Part shown: piece after piece, positions 22,289 to 32,942 of the stretch | Layout of the letters: every line of letters starts with the position of its first letter | How positions within the stretch are numbered: position 1 is the stretch's first letter | NCBI RefSeq assembly: GCF_029958905.1 | Contig: NZ_CP124614.1 | Span: forward strand, 372,001-436,000 | Direction of reading: 5' to 3' | Source: Vibrio sp. YMD68 | GTDB taxonomy: Bacteria; Pseudomonadota; Gammaproteobacteria; Enterobacterales; Vibrionaceae | Length of the DNA stretch: 64,000 bases | Notes under the pieces: model-generated | Told to the model about the DNA's origin: nothing | Databases searched by the model: none | The model's input: the letters and a program-made list of their open reading frames with translations, nothing else | Made by a program: the position numbers and the translations under genes

Positions 22289-22891
22289 TTATTTTAGGAA
22301 GCTTGGAATGTTTGCTTCATAAGCCGAAATTTTGTCTTCATGTTGCAGTGTTAGGCCAATATTATCTAAACCGTTCAGCAGGCAGTGACGACGAAATTCA
22401 TCAATTTCAAAATCGTACTCTTTTCCGTTCGCTCTGACTTTCATCGCTTCTAGATCAACTTCGACTTGAGCCCCTTCGTTGGCTTCAACAAATTGAAATA
22501 TTTCATCGACTTCTTGTTCTGTTAAACGCACGGGAACCATTTGATTATTGATTGAATTACCGTAGAAGATATCAGCAAAGCTTGGAGCAATCATGGCTTG
22601 AATACCATAGTCAGCAAGTGCCCAAGGCGCGTGTTCACGAGATGAACCACAGCCAAAGTTTTCACGAGCCAATAGAATGGAAGCACCTTGATAGCGTGGT
22701 GCATTCATCACAAACTCTGGGTTTGGTTGCTCACCTGCGTCATCTAGGAATCGCCAATCATGGAAAAGGTTTTTACCAAACCCTAGGCGAGAAACTCTTT
22801 GTAAAAACTGTTTCGGGATAATTGCATCAGTATCGATGTTTGCCGTATCTAAAGGAACGACTAAACCTGTATGTTGTTTAAAACCGGACAT
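22289..22891 (-). CDS. leuD: 3-isopropylmalate dehydratase small subunit
   Basis: LeuD is the swivel-domain subunit of isopropylmalate isomerase, which with LeuC converts 2-isopropylmalate to 3-isopropylmalate in leucine synthesis. The 200-residue product has the hallmark [13 protein letters not shown] near the N-terminus and [20 protein letters not shown], the substrate-binding segment, in the middle. Length matches the family. It starts 12 bases after leuC, is the last gene of the operon and is followed by a terminator. Confidence 0.97.
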   Translation of the reverse strand: MSGFKQHTGLVVPLDTANIDTDAIIPKQFLQRVSRLGFGKNLFHDWRFLDDAGEQPNPEFVMNAPRYQGASILLARENFGCGSSREHAPWALADYGIQAMIAPSFADIFYGNSINNQMVPVRLTEQEVDEIFQFVEANEGAQVEVDLEAMKVRANGKEYDFEIDEFRRHCLLNGLDNIGLTLQHEDKISAYEANIPSFLK

Positions 22892-22903
22892 AAAACTTGC
22901 CTC

Positions 22904-24301
22904 CTAAAGTTCGCGAATATCGATAAAGTGACCAGCGACTGCCGCTGCCGCTGCCATCGCCGGGCTGACTAGATGCGTACGTCCATCACGACCCTGGCGG
23001 CCCTCAAAATTACGGTTTGATGTTGATGCACAGCGCTCATGCGGACCTAAGCGGTCATTGTTCATTGCTAGGCACATAGAGCACCCAGGTAAACGCCATT
23101 CAAAACCAGCTTCAATGAAGATCTTGTCTAATCCTTCCGCTTCCGCTTGTGCTTTAACTTGCTCTGAGCCAGGAACGATCAAAGCTTGTACGTGAGAGGC
23201 GACTTTACGCCCTTTCGCAACGGCGGCTGCGGCACGCATATCTTCGATTCGCGAGTTTGTACAAGAGCCAACAAACACTTTATCTACATTGTAATCGGAT
23301 AGCGCTTTTCCTGCTTCAAGTCCCATGTACGCGAGTGCTTTTTCCGCAGAAGCCCTCTCGACAGGATCTGAGAAGCTTTCTGGTGAAGGAATGGGTGTGT
23401 CTACTGAAACCACTTGGCCAGGGTTAGTCCCCCAAGTGACTTGTGGTTTGATCTCTTCAGCATTTAGGGTCACAACAGCATCAAATTTAGCATCTGCGTC
23501 CGTTGCTAGTGTCTTCCAGTATTCGACTGCGGAATCAAAATCGGTGCCTTGCGGTGAGAACTTACGTCCTTTAATGTATTCAAACGTGGTTTCATCCGGT
23601 GCGATAAGGCCCGCTTTTGCACCTAATTCGATGGCCATGTTACATACGGTCATTCGACCTTCCATAGAAAGATCGGTGATCGCTTCGCCACAAAATTCAA
23701 CAACGTAGCCAGTACCGCCCGCTGCGGTTGTTTTTCCGATGATAGCGAGAACGATATCTTTAGCCGTAATACCGGCTGCCACTTTGCCTTTGACCTCTAT
23801 TTTCATTGTTTTCGCACGAGCTTGCTTTAACGTTTGAGTGGCAAGGACGTGTTCTACTTCAGAGGTGCCGATACCAAATGCTAGAGAGCCGAATGCACCA
23901 TGGGTTGCAGTGTGCGAATCACCACAAACAATGGTCATTCCTGGTAAAGTGATTCCCAATTCTGGGCCCATGACATGAACAATGCCTTGGTATTTATGGT
24001 TTAGGTCATAAAGAGTCACACCAAAGTCTTCACAGTTTTTTGATAGCGTTTCCATTTGGATTTGCGCCATTTTCCCTGAAGCAGTGATGTCTTTGGTTGT
24101 TGTTGAAACGTTATGATCCATCGTGGCAAACGTCTTACTGACTTGGCGTACTTTACGTCCCTTTTCTCGCAAGCCATCAAACGCTTGCGGGGAGGTCACT
24201 TCGTGGACCAGATGGCGATCAATATAAAGGATAGGGTTTTCGCCTTCCGCTTCGACAGCTACGTGCGCATCGTAGACTTTTTCATACAGTGTTTTAGACA
24301 T
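22904..24301 (-). CDS. leuC: 3-isopropylmalate dehydratase large subunit
   Basis: LeuC is the aconitase-like catalytic subunit carrying a [4Fe-4S] cluster. The 465-residue product shows the cluster cysteines in [13 protein letters not shown] and in GCSMCLAMN, plus [16 protein letters not shown] near residue 130. I start at the ATG at 24301 ([13 protein letters not shown]), preceded by the ribosome-binding site AGGAAG; an in-frame start ten codons earlier adds a non-conserved tail. It lies between leuB (gap 104 bases) and leuD. Confidence 0.97.
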   Translation of the reverse strand: MSKTLYEKVYDAHVAVEAEGENPILYIDRHLVHEVTSPQAFDGLREKGRKVRQVSKTFATMDHNVSTTTKDITASGKMAQIQMETLSKNCEDFGVTLYDLNHKYQGIVHVMGPELGITLPGMTIVCGDSHTATHGAFGSLAFGIGTSEVEHVLATQTLKQARAKTMKIEVKGKVAAGITAKDIVLAIIGKTTAAGGTGYVVEFCGEAITDLSMEGRMTVCNMAIELGAKAGLIAPDETTFEYIKGRKFSPQGTDFDSAVEYWKTLATDADAKFDAVVTLNAEEIKPQVTWGTNPGQVVSVDTPIPSPESFSDPVERASAEKALAYMGLEAGKALSDYNVDKVFVGSCTNSRIEDMRAAAAVAKGRKVASHVQALIVPGSEQVKAQAEAEGLDKIFIEAGFEWRLPGCSMCLAMNNDRLGPHERCASTSNRNFEGRQGRDGRTHLVSPAMAAAAAVAGHFIDIREL

Positions 24302-24405
24302 TGTTGCTTCCTTTCTTGTCGTCGTTGTCACTTTATTGTGCCCATAAATCAGAAAAGGTTCGAGTCATGGGCATTAGCGGACTTAATTGACGACCGTCAT
24401 TATTA

Positions 24406-25506
<1,101 letters not shown>

Positions 25507-25583
25507 TTAAATATATGATGTTTTTGGTTCACGCCTAGCAAAAGAGCTTTATTTAGGCGCGAACGCATTTATTCTGTTTTGGC

Positions 25584-27131
25584 TTATACTGTCGCGACTT
25601 TATTTTGTTTAATTTCAGCGATTTCATCGGCTCTATGGATGCTATTAATTACGTGCAGCAACGCTTGGCCTGATGCTTCAACGATATCAGTAGAAATACC
25701 GGTTCCGTGGTACTTCCTGCCTTTGTAGTTGGCGATGATGTCAGCTTGACCTAAACCATCTTCCCCTTCGCCTTTCGCGGTTAGGTCAAATTTATCTAGC
25801 ACAATATCATAACCTGTAACTCGATAGATACATTGGTAAAGAGCATCAACAGGGCCATTACCAACCGCGGCTTCTGATGTCTCTTTGTCACCGCAAAGCA
25901 TCTTAATACTGGTAGTGGCCATCACACTGCCAGACTGAACGCTTAGATAGTTCAGTTTGAAGAAATCATCTTCTTCACGAAGGTTTGAGAAGTGGACCAA
26001 TGCTTCCAAATCGTAATCAAAGACTTGGCCTTTGCGATCGGCCAGTTTTAAGAAGTCTTCATATAAAGCATCTAGACTGTATTCTTCGTCTTTATACCCC
26101 ATAGAGTCCATGTGGTTCTTTACTGCCGCACGGCCACTTCGACTGGTAAGATTTAATGCCTTGTTCTTTAGACCAATAGACTCAGGGGTCATGATTTCAT
26201 AAGTGTTCTTATTTTTAATCATACCGTCTTGGTGAATACCAGATGAATGGCTAAAGGCATTGGCGCCAACAATCGCTTTATTGTCTTGTATCGGCATATT
26301 ACACAGCTGACTCACCAGTTTGCTGGTGCGGTGGATTTCATCGTGTTTTAGCCCCGTATGAACACCGAGCAACTCCTCGCGAGTCTTGATGATCATTGCT
26401 ATTTCTTCTAATGAGCAATTACCTGCACGCTCACCGATACCATTAATGGTGCCCTCAACTTGGCGAGCACCCGATTGGACAGCTGCAATTGAATTGGCCA
26501 CAGACATACCTAAGTCATCATGACAGTGTACCGATATGATTGCTTTATCAATATTGGGTACGCGGTTGAACAGTGTTTGAATAATACCGCCGAACTCATT
26601 GGGTACGGTATACCCTACGGTGTCAGGAATGTTGATCGTGTTTGCCCCTGCGTTGATCGCAGCTTCTACCATGCGGCAAAGGTCGTCAATGGGTGTGCGC
26701 CCTGCATCTTCACACGAAAACTCGACGTCATCGGTGTATTTACGAGCATGCTTAACCGCTTTTACTCCCATCTCAACAACGTCATCGTAGCTACGGCGTA
26801 ATTTATCTTGCACGTGAATCGTCGAGGTTGAAATGAAAGTATGAATACGAAACGCTTCGGCTACTTTCAGTGCTTCTGCTGCTGCATCGATGTCTTTTGC
26901 AACGGCTCTAGAAAGACCACAGATGCGGCTATTTTTGATGTGACGAGCGATGGTTTGAACCGATTCAAAATCACCCGGAGAGGAAACAGGGAAACCAGCT
27001 TCTATCACATCCACACCAAGGCGTTCGAGTGCGTAAGCAATTTGCAGTTTCTCTTTAACGGTCAAACTTGCTGACAACGCTTGCTCACCATCACGTAACG
27101 TGGTGTCGAATATAATGACCTGATTACTCAT
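25584..27131 (-). CDS. leuA: 2-isopropylmalate synthase
   Basis: LeuA condenses acetyl-CoA with 2-ketoisovalerate, the first committed step to leucine. The 515-residue product opens with [20 protein letters not shown] (the metal-binding and catalytic Arg-Asp motif) and contains [16 protein letters not shown] and [17 protein letters not shown]. The C-terminal regulatory domain for leucine feedback inhibition (about residues 390-515) is complete. It is the first structural gene of the operon, and a leucine-rich leader peptide with a hairpin terminator lies upstream. Confidence 0.98.
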   Translation of the reverse strand: MSNQVIIFDTTLRDGEQALSASLTVKEKLQIAYALERLGVDVIEAGFPVSSPGDFESVQTIARHIKNSRICGLSRAVAKDIDAAAEALKVAEAFRIHTFISTSTIHVQDKLRRSYDDVVEMGVKAVKHARKYTDDVEFSCEDAGRTPIDDLCRMVEAAINAGANTINIPDTVGYTVPNEFGGIIQTLFNRVPNIDKAIISVHCHDDLGMSVANSIAAVQSGARQVEGTINGIGERAGNCSLEEIAMIIKTREELLGVHTGLKHDEIHRTSKLVSQLCNMPIQDNKAIVGANAFSHSSGIHQDGMIKNKNTYEIMTPESIGLKNKALNLTSRSGRAAVKNHMDSMGYKDEEYSLDALYEDFLKLADRKGQVFDYDLEALVHFSNLREEDDFFKLNYLSVQSGSVMATTSIKMLCGDKETSEAAVGNGPVDALYQCIYRVTGYDIVLDKFDLTAKGEGEDGLGQADIIANYKGRKYHGTGISTDIVEASGQALLHVINSIHRADEIAEIKQNKVATV

Positions 27132-27196
27132 ATTTGCTTCCTTAGTGATTAGACGTCTTAGCGTCAGTTAATCGTTTACTTCCAGTCCATAACTAC

Positions 27197-27225
27197 AAAA
27201 AAACCCGCATCTCAGTGCGGGCTTT
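27197..27225 (-). terminator. leu operon attenuator (leader terminator)
   Basis: On the minus strand, AGCCCGCA and TGCGGGTT form a GC-rich stem followed by seven T residues. It lies between the leucine-rich leader peptide and leuA, the position expected for a transcription attenuator. Confidence 0.85.
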
Positions 27226-27259
27226 TGGAATTCTTGTGTGGCTAATTTTCTTCCATGAC

Positions 27260-27322
27260 CTACCCGCGCGATTGTTTCACGATAAGGAGGAGGTTGAGCA
27301 GGATAGAAGAATGCTTTGTCAT
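27260..27322 (-). CDS. leuL: leu operon leader peptide
   Basis: This 20-residue reading frame, too short for routine gene calling, reads MTKHSSILLNLLLIVKQSRG. It carries five leucine codons within six (CTG CTC AAC CTC CTC CTT), as expected for a peptide whose translation senses charged tRNA-Leu. The ribosome-binding site AGGAAG lies seven bases before the ATG. The stop is followed by the attenuator hairpin about 35 bases downstream and then leuA. Family knowledge: leuABCD is controlled this way in enterobacteria and has been predicted so in vibrios. Confidence 0.88.
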   Translation of the reverse strand: MTKHSSILLNLLLIVKQSRG

Positions 27323-27375
27323 TGTTAACTGCTTCCTATAGAGAGTTAAAGAAACCACAAAATTAAGTTAACAAA

Positions 27376-27404
27376 TTAGTACCGCACTCCAGTTACAACG
27401 TCAA
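27376..27404 (-). promoter_or_regulatory. probable leu operon promoter
   Basis: On the minus strand TTGACG (27404-27399) is followed after 17 bases by TACTAA (27381-27376). The -35 box is strong and the -10 box weak. The predicted start lies about 45 bases before the leader peptide. Confidence 0.45.
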
Positions 27405-27467
27405 CCATTAAGTTGATTTTTTACTCATATCGGATCAGTTAGCCACTAAAAATGCGAAGATCCATAA

Positions 27468-27549
27468 ATTAATCAAATGATGAACTTATGATTAATTATT
27501 AATCTGTCGGTTGTGATTTTATCTGCCTATAATTAATCGGTTGATTAAT
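27468..27549. promoter_or_regulatory. cluster of GATTAAT inverted repeats upstream of the tetR gene
   Basis: Three occurrences of ATTAATC/GATTAAT half-sites are arranged as inverted repeats: a lone ATTAATC at 27468-27474, GATTAAT-T-ATTAATC at 27490-27504 and ATTAATC-GGTT-GATTAAT at 27532-27549. The last ends 13 bases before the start codon of the TetR-type regulator. Such dyads are typical operators for TetR proteins, so autoregulation is likely; that is inference. Confidence 0.6.
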
Positions 27550-27562
27550 ATGTGGGATAACC

Positions 27563-28207
27563 ATGAGCAATAGCGAGAGAAAAGTAGGGCGACCGCGTCA
27601 AGACACTGAGTCGAGAGATAAGCTTTTAGCGAGTGCGCAAGAATTATTCACGTTGATGCCTTACGACAAAGTGTCCACTCGAAAAATAGCGGATAAAGCC
27701 GGTGTGAATATTGCGATGATTCGATACTACTTTGGCAACAAGGAAGGGCTGTTTGAAGCAATGTTGCGTGATGCTTTATCACCGATGCGTCAGCAAATGA
27801 GCAAGTTGGTTAAAGACAGTACTCATAAAAATCTGATTGACCTGATGCGAACCTATTATCAGGCCATGATTAAAACCCCTAAGCTGCCTCGTTTAATCGT
27901 CCAAGTTATGAACATGCCCGCCAGTGACTCTCAGCGCCAATTAGTAGAAAAAGTGTTTTTAGATATTACTCAACCAATGCAAGTGATTATCTTTGATAAG
28001 CTATTGTCTAGCGGGGTTATTCGCTCAGAAATGGATGCTAAACTGTGTCGGTTTTCCTACATTAGTTTAATGGTTTTTCCTTTCATTGCGCCTCCTGCCA
28101 TGCTTCGCTTACATGGTGTTGAACTGAATGCTGATTTCTTGTCTCAATTATTTGAGCACAATATAAAACTCATGACTCAGGGGTTCCTAACTCCTGACGT
28201 TATATAA
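27563..28207 (+). CDS. TetR/AcrR family transcriptional regulator
   Basis: The 214-residue product has an N-terminal helix-turn-helix of the TetR type: after VGRPRQDTESRDKLLASAQELF comes KVSTRKIADKAGVNIAMIRYYFGNKEGLFEAM (about residues 35-70). The C-terminal ligand-binding part is diverged, as usual. It lies ten bases upstream of a membrane-fusion gene and an RND permease gene on the same strand, so it probably represses its own efflux operon. Palindromic GATTAAT repeats directly upstream are candidate operators. The start is ATG 27563, preceded by a GTGGGATAA stretch. Confidence 0.9.
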   Translation: MSNSERKVGRPRQDTESRDKLLASAQELFTLMPYDKVSTRKIADKAGVNIAMIRYYFGNKEGLFEAMLRDALSPMRQQMSKLVKDSTHKNLIDLMRTYYQAMIKTPKLPRLIVQVMNMPASDSQRQLVEKVFLDITQPMQVIIFDKLLSSGVIRSEMDAKLCRFSYISLMVFPFIAPPAMLRLHGVELNADFLSQLFEHNIKLMTQGFLTPDVI

Positions 28208-28217
28208 GGACATTAGA

Positions 28218-29543
28218 ATGGCCGTAAATCGTAAGTTTTTGTTTATTCCTGCTGTCATCATTGGCGTTGTCGTGTTGGTCCTGGCGATTAAAATGAAGCC
28301 ATCATTACCCGTTAAACCCGCACAAGATCGCGCACGCTTAGTCGAAACGATACCGCTTCAATTAACGTCCATGGCGCCACTGGCTATAGGGTTTGGTAAA
28401 GTGCTGCCAAAAGTGGAATGGTCAGCTATTTCAGAGGTCACGGGTAAGGTTGTGTACCGTCATCCAAACCTTGAAAAAGGACAGATAATCCCAGCAGGGA
28501 CAGAAGTCTTACGAATCGACCCTCTCGATTATGAATTGAAGTTGGTACAGGCGGAAGCCGATTATAAATCGAGTAAAACGTCACTGACTAAGCTGAATTT
28601 AGATGAAAAGAATCTTAAGCAGACGTTAGATATCGAAAAGAATCGTTTGAAGATTGCCAACACTGAACTTCAGCGAAAGCTCGACTTGCGTAAAAAAGGC
28701 TTAACATCACAGTCGGATGTGGATCAGCAAAAACAGAGTAGCCTATCGCAGCAAAAGCTGGTGCTCGATATAGAACATCAATTGATCACCATGCCTGATG
28801 ATAGAAGGGTAGCGGAAGCGGCGGTGAAGGTAGCGGCTGCAAAAGTACAAGAAGCTCAGAGACTATTAGCGAAAACTTCCATTGTATTACCGCAAAACTT
28901 ACGCATTGCTGAAGTCGATATTGAACAGCAGCAAGTGGTGAATCAACAACAAACAATGATCATCGCTCACGGTATCGATGTCATGGAAGTGGAAGCACAA
29001 CTTTCTATACACGACTTGCAAACCTTGGCATCAACATTGGGTGAATTTAGCCGTAATGAATCAGGCATCCCTCAAGCTGACTTGGCTTTTCCAAAAGCCA
29101 CTATTGAGCTAAATAGTGGCAGTTTGAACGTCACCTGGCCTGCTAAGGTGGCCAGGGTCAGTGAAACGGTCGATTATAATCAAGCGACGGCCGGGGTGAT
29201 TTTGGAAATTCAACAAAACTACAAAGATCTTACCCCCACTTCAGTTCCTCCTTTAGTCAATGGCATGTTCGTAAAGGCTTCAATAGAAGGGCAAGCTAAC
29301 CCAAGTTGGGTGATTCCAGAAAGAGCACTGCACGGTAATCGTATCTACCTAAAAGATGATGACAATCGCTTGGTGATCAAAACCATAGAGGTACTTTACC
29401 GTCGCGACAACCATGTGATCATCGACGGTGATATTGAGCATGGACAACGATTGATTTTGAACGATTTATTACCTGCAATCGAAGGGATGCAACTCAAAGA
29501 GCTGAAACAAAAATCAGCCCCAAAGAGCGAGGAATCTGAATGA
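28218..29543 (+). CDS. RND efflux periplasmic adaptor (HlyD/MFP family)
   Basis: The 441-residue product is a membrane-fusion protein that links an inner-membrane RND pump with an outer-membrane channel. A single N-terminal membrane anchor (about residues 5-25) is followed by a lipoyl-type half-motif, a long alpha-hairpin coiled coil (about residues 110-220, rich in K, Q, E and L) and a beta-barrel domain. There is no lipobox cysteine, so the anchor is a transmembrane helix. It overlaps the RND gene by four bases (ATGA), a sign of translational coupling. No outer-membrane channel gene is in the cluster; the pump presumably borrows a TolC-type channel. Confidence 0.88.
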   Translation: MAVNRKFLFIPAVIIGVVVLVLAIKMKPSLPVKPAQDRARLVETIPLQLTSMAPLAIGFGKVLPKVEWSAISEVTGKVVYRHPNLEKGQIIPAGTEVLRIDPLDYELKLVQAEADYKSSKTSLTKLNLDEKNLKQTLDIEKNRLKIANTELQRKLDLRKKGLTSQSDVDQQKQSSLSQQKLVLDIEHQLITMPDDRRVAEAAVKVAAAKVQEAQRLLAKTSIVLPQNLRIAEVDIEQQQVVNQQQTMIIAHGIDVMEVEAQLSIHDLQTLASTLGEFSRNESGIPQADLAFPKATIELNSGSLNVTWPAKVARVSETVDYNQATAGVILEIQQNYKDLTPTSVPPLVNGMFVKASIEGQANPSWVIPERALHGNRIYLKDDDNRLVIKTIEVLYRRDNHVIIDGDIEHGQRLILNDLLPAIEGMQLKELKQKSAPKSEESE

Positions 29544-32500
29544 TGATTCGCTTTTTCTCGCGCCACCCTACTGCCGCTAATCTATTGATGATGGCATTAC
29601 TTATATTGGGTATTTCAAGTCTCTCGACCATTAAACGCGAAACGTTCCCTGAATTTTCGCCCCCTTATATTATGGCCGCAGTTGTTTACCCTGGTGCTTC
29701 CCCCCAAGAAGTGGAAGAGAGTATTTGTGTCCGAATGGAGGATGCTGTGGATGGACTCGCTAACATTGAAGAAACTCGATGTGAAGCGATAGAAGGATCC
29801 GCTCGGTTAATACTCAAGTTGGGCAGTAAAGCCGACATCGGCCGTATGCTGGTGGATGTGCAAACTCAGATCAATGCCATCAATGACTTTCCTGAAGAAA
29901 TTGAATCACCAATGGTTCAAGAGCTCGATTGGAACGAGCCTGTGGTTGATATCGCTATTTCTGCTAATACCACTTGGCCGGAACTAAAAGACTATGCCGA
30001 AAAGTTAAAGCGAACCTTGAAGCTTGATTACGATGTTTCTCTGGTTGAGGTGAGTGGCTTTTCTGATCATCAGTTTCGTGTTGAACTAGATTTGCAAGCC
30101 GTTAGGCAGTTGGGGATCAGCGTAGGGGATATTGCCGATCAAATAAAACGTCAGAATGTGAAATTGCCAAGCGGTAATGTAGAAACCACCGATAAGAACT
30201 TTCTGATTCGATTCGATGAAAGACGCATTAGCCCGCTCGAACTGGAAAGTATCGTCGTTGGTTCTGGGCCTAATGGGTCATTAATTCGTTTAAAAGATAT
30301 CGCCACGATCACCGATCAGTTCGAGTTAGATGAGCAAAAAGTCTATTTTAATGGTCATCCTTCTGCGATGTTAAAGGTGAGTAAGAACAAGGAAGATGAC
30401 GCCCTTAGAATCAAAGATAGAGTGTCTGAATTTGTTGCGCATCAGCAATTGATTGCTCCCGATGGAGTGACACTCGAGTTGACTAACGATCTGTCATCAC
30501 TGTTATGGGATCGCCTGACGATGATGACCAGTAATGGCTGGCAAGGGATCGTCTTGGTGTTTGCGACCATGTGGCTATTTTTCAGCTTTCGCTACTCCTT
30601 TTGGGTTGCAGCCGGGCTACCCGTTGCGTTTTTAGGCGGGCTGTTTTTAATGGCCAACCTCGGTTTATCCATCAATATTATGTCTTTAGTCGGGCTGCTC
30701 ATGGCCATCGGGATCATGATGGATGACGCTATCGTGATTGCAGAATCGGTGGCATCGCATCTCGACAAAGGTCAAAGCGTTGATGAAGCCGTTATCAATG
30801 GTGTTAAAAAGGTGTTTCCTGGGGTACTTTCCTCTTTTTTAACCACCATTTGTATTTTTGGTAGCTTACTGTTTATTGAAGGAGAGATGGGCGCGGTGTT
30901 AAAAGCGGTGCCACAAGTACTGATCTTAGTGTTGGTATTAAGTTTGGTGGAAGCCTTCCTAATTCTTCCTAACCACCTGTCTCATTCGCTTCATAATCAG
31001 AAGAATGAGCGAGAGCCTGCGAAGTTTAAAAAAGCCCTGTTAGAAAAATTTGAGCAATTTCGTAATAAACAGCTTGTTAGTGCCGTCACCAAAGTGGTCG
31101 AATATCGCTACGCGTTTTTGGGAAGCGTTGTCGCATTGATGCTGATCTCTGTCGCAACCATTGCTGGAGGCGCGCTCAAGTTTCAACCTTTCCCAGATTT
31201 AGATGGCGATATCGCAGAGGCTCGAGTCATCCTTCCGCCGGGCGCATCGTTGTCTCAAACCGAGCGAGTGGTGGATACTATTGTCGCTTCAGCTGAGCGC
31301 CTTAATGCTCAATTGAGCGAGGATGCCGAAAATGGTGAGCCGCTGGTTCTCAATATCACGACTCAATTCAACGTCAATGCGGATGCGAATGAATCTGGCC
31401 CCCACTTAGCCACCGTTCGACTTGATCTTCTCAGTGCTGAGATTCGAAATACGCTCATTGACGATTTTATTTCAGCCTGGAGAGAAGATGTCGGAGAGCT
31501 CGCCGATCCTGTCTCTCTGGTCTTTAAACAACCGACAATGGGCCCTGGTGGACGAGCCATTGATATTCGAATCAAGCACGATGATCTTGACGAACTTAAA
31601 GCGGCGTCGATTGATATTCAGCAATATCTGAATCAATTTTCTGGCGTATCCGGTGTGTTAGATGACATGCGTATGGGTAAAGAAGAGATTCTCGTGAAAC
31701 TGAGACCCGGTGCTGAGACTTATGGTGTGAATGGCCAAATGATAGCGAGTCAGTTGCGTGCGGCCTTCTTTGGTCAAACGGCCGATGAAATTCAAGTCGG
31801 GGTTGAAAACATCAGCATTGAGGTTCGCCTTAATAAAATCGAAGCGGGTGACCTACAACAGCTAGCCAATTTTCCCATTTTCTTAGCTGACGGAAACCAA
31901 GTGCCACTGGCGACTATCGCAACCCTCGATTTTCAGCGTAACTACGTTCGGATTCAGCGAATCGATGGCTTACGAACGGTCAGTATCTTTGGTGATATTG
32001 ATAATAACAAAACCAGTTCATCGGCCATTGTGGCTCAATTTAGACAAGAGATGGCCCCAAAATTATTAGAAAAATACCAAGGATTGCGCTTTGATTTTGA
32101 AGGTGAAGCCAAAGATGCAGCGAAGACAGGGGCTTCGATGGGGAAAGGGTTCCTACTTGGGCTATTTGGCGTTTTTGCCATCTTAAGTTACCAATTCCGT
32201 AGCTATTTAGAGCCTTTCGTTGTGATGCTAGCGATTCCTTTGGCCTTTATCGGCGTTGTCTGGGGGCATTTAATCTTAGGATATTCGCTCAGTATGCCCA
32301 GTCTCATGGGGTTTGTTTCGCTGGCTGGCATAGTCGTGAATGACTCTATTTTATTGGTGCAGTATATTCGCCATCACGTCGATGAAGGAGACTCTGTTCA
32401 TCAGTCTGTTGTTAAAGCGAGTCAAGAGCGCTTTCGTGCGGTGTTTTTAACATCAATGACAACCGCGGCCGGGTTATTACCCTTGTTGACGGAAACCAGC

Positions 32501-32650
32501 TTACAAGCTCAGGTTATTCAACCTTTGGTCGTTTCGATTGTGTTTGGTATTTTTGCTTCAACGCTCTTAGTGCTATTCATGATTCCGGCGTCTTATGCTG
32601 TGCTAGCGGATTTTGGTTTGGTGCATAAGCATGAATCATTAGACGCTTAA
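29540..32650 (+). CDS. RND family multidrug/solute efflux permease
   Basis: The 1036-residue protein is an AcrB-like resistance-nodulation-division pump, driven by protons. It opens with a short cytoplasmic tail and helix 1 (RFFSRHPTAANLLMMALLIL). The first periplasmic domain spans about residues 35-330. The proton-relay aspartates are in the fourth helix as GIMMDDAIVIAE (about 390-405). A second periplasmic domain lies about 560-870, and the C-terminal helices include AGIVVNDSILLVQ. Sequence is closer to the less-studied RND group that starts IKRETFPEFSPP than to AcrB itself, so the substrate is open. It is directly followed by an octamer repeat array and a terminator. Confidence 0.93.
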   Translation: MMIRFFSRHPTAANLLMMALLILGISSLSTIKRETFPEFSPPYIMAAVVYPGASPQEVEESICVRMEDAVDGLANIEETRCEAIEGSARLILKLGSKADIGRMLVDVQTQINAINDFPEEIESPMVQELDWNEPVVDIAISANTTWPELKDYAEKLKRTLKLDYDVSLVEVSGFSDHQFRVELDLQAVRQLGISVGDIADQIKRQNVKLPSGNVETTDKNFLIRFDERRISPLELESIVVGSGPNGSLIRLKDIATITDQFELDEQKVYFNGHPSAMLKVSKNKEDDALRIKDRVSEFVAHQQLIAPDGVTLELTNDLSSLLWDRLTMMTSNGWQGIVLVFATMWLFFSFRYSFWVAAGLPVAFLGGLFLMANLGLSINIMSLVGLLMAIGIMMDDAIVIAESVASHLDKGQSVDEAVINGVKKVFPGVLSSFLTTICIFGSLLFIEGEMGAVLKAVPQVLILVLVLSLVEAFLILPNHLSHSLHNQKNEREPAKFKKALLEKFEQFRNKQLVSAVTKVVEYRYAFLGSVVALMLISVATIAGGALKFQPFPDLDGDIAEARVILPPGASLSQTERVVDTIVASAERLNAQLSEDAENGEPLVLNITTQFNVNADANESGPHLATVRLDLLSAEIRNTLIDDFISAWREDVGELADPVSLVFKQPTMGPGGRAIDIRIKHDDLDELKAASIDIQQYLNQFSGVSGVLDDMRMGKEEILVKLRPGAETYGVNGQMIASQLRAAFFGQTADEIQVGVENISIEVRLNKIEAGDLQQLANFPIFLADGNQVPLATIATLDFQRNYVRIQRIDGLRTVSIFGDIDNNKTSSSAIVAQFRQEMAPKLLEKYQGLRFDFEGEAKDAAKTGASMGKGFLLGLFGVFAILSYQFRSYLEPFVVMLAIPLAFIGVVWGHLILGYSLSMPSLMGFVSLAGIVVNDSILLVQYIRHHVDEGDSVHQSVVKASQERFRAVFLTSMTTAAGLLPLLTETSLQAQVIQPLVVSIVFGIFASTLLVLFMIPASYAVLADFGLVHKHESLDA

Positions 32651-32652
32651 AA

Positions 32653-32700
32653 GAGATAAAGAGATAAAGAGATAAAGAGATAAAGAGATAAAGAGATAAG
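32653..32700 (+). repeat. octanucleotide tandem repeat array
   Basis: Six consecutive copies of GAGATAAA (the last ends in G instead of A) begin two bases after the stop codon of the RND gene. The unit is eight bases, not a multiple of three, and contains TAA, so it gives stops when read as codons. Perfect arrays of this kind are prone to slippage. Confidence 0.95.
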
Positions 32701-32717
32701 CGAGTAAAACCGTATTG

Positions 32718-32748
32718 ACAGGGCATTCATTCAATGCCCTGTTTTTTG
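32718..32748 (+). terminator. Rho-independent terminator of the efflux operon
   Basis: ACAGGGCATT and AATGCCCTGT form a perfect ten-base stem with a five-base loop, followed by TTTTTT. It lies 68 bases past the RND stop, behind the octamer array. Confidence 0.9.
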
Positions 32749-32942
32749 CCTGTTACATTATCACGAATAGAATCCTATCTGGCTCTCAAAACCTGTCTGC
32801 TCCAGACAGTGCGCCAATCACAGCAATCTTCATCCTATCTAAAATAAAACGTCACCCAGTTGTCATTTAACTTGCTTAGCTTGGTTTAACACACAGTGTT
32901 ATCCGCAAAGGTTACCAACAAAAGTTATTAACAAAGGGAATC

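Noticed and set aside
23325..23708. Plus-strand frame of 127 codons antisense to leuC
   Set aside because: It is the mirror of the well-supported leuC frame, has no ribosome-binding site or family resemblance and is serine- and threonine-rich as mirror frames are.
32653..32700. CRISPR array
   Set aside because: The repeated unit is only eight bases with no spacers and no cas genes nearby. It is a simple tandem repeat.
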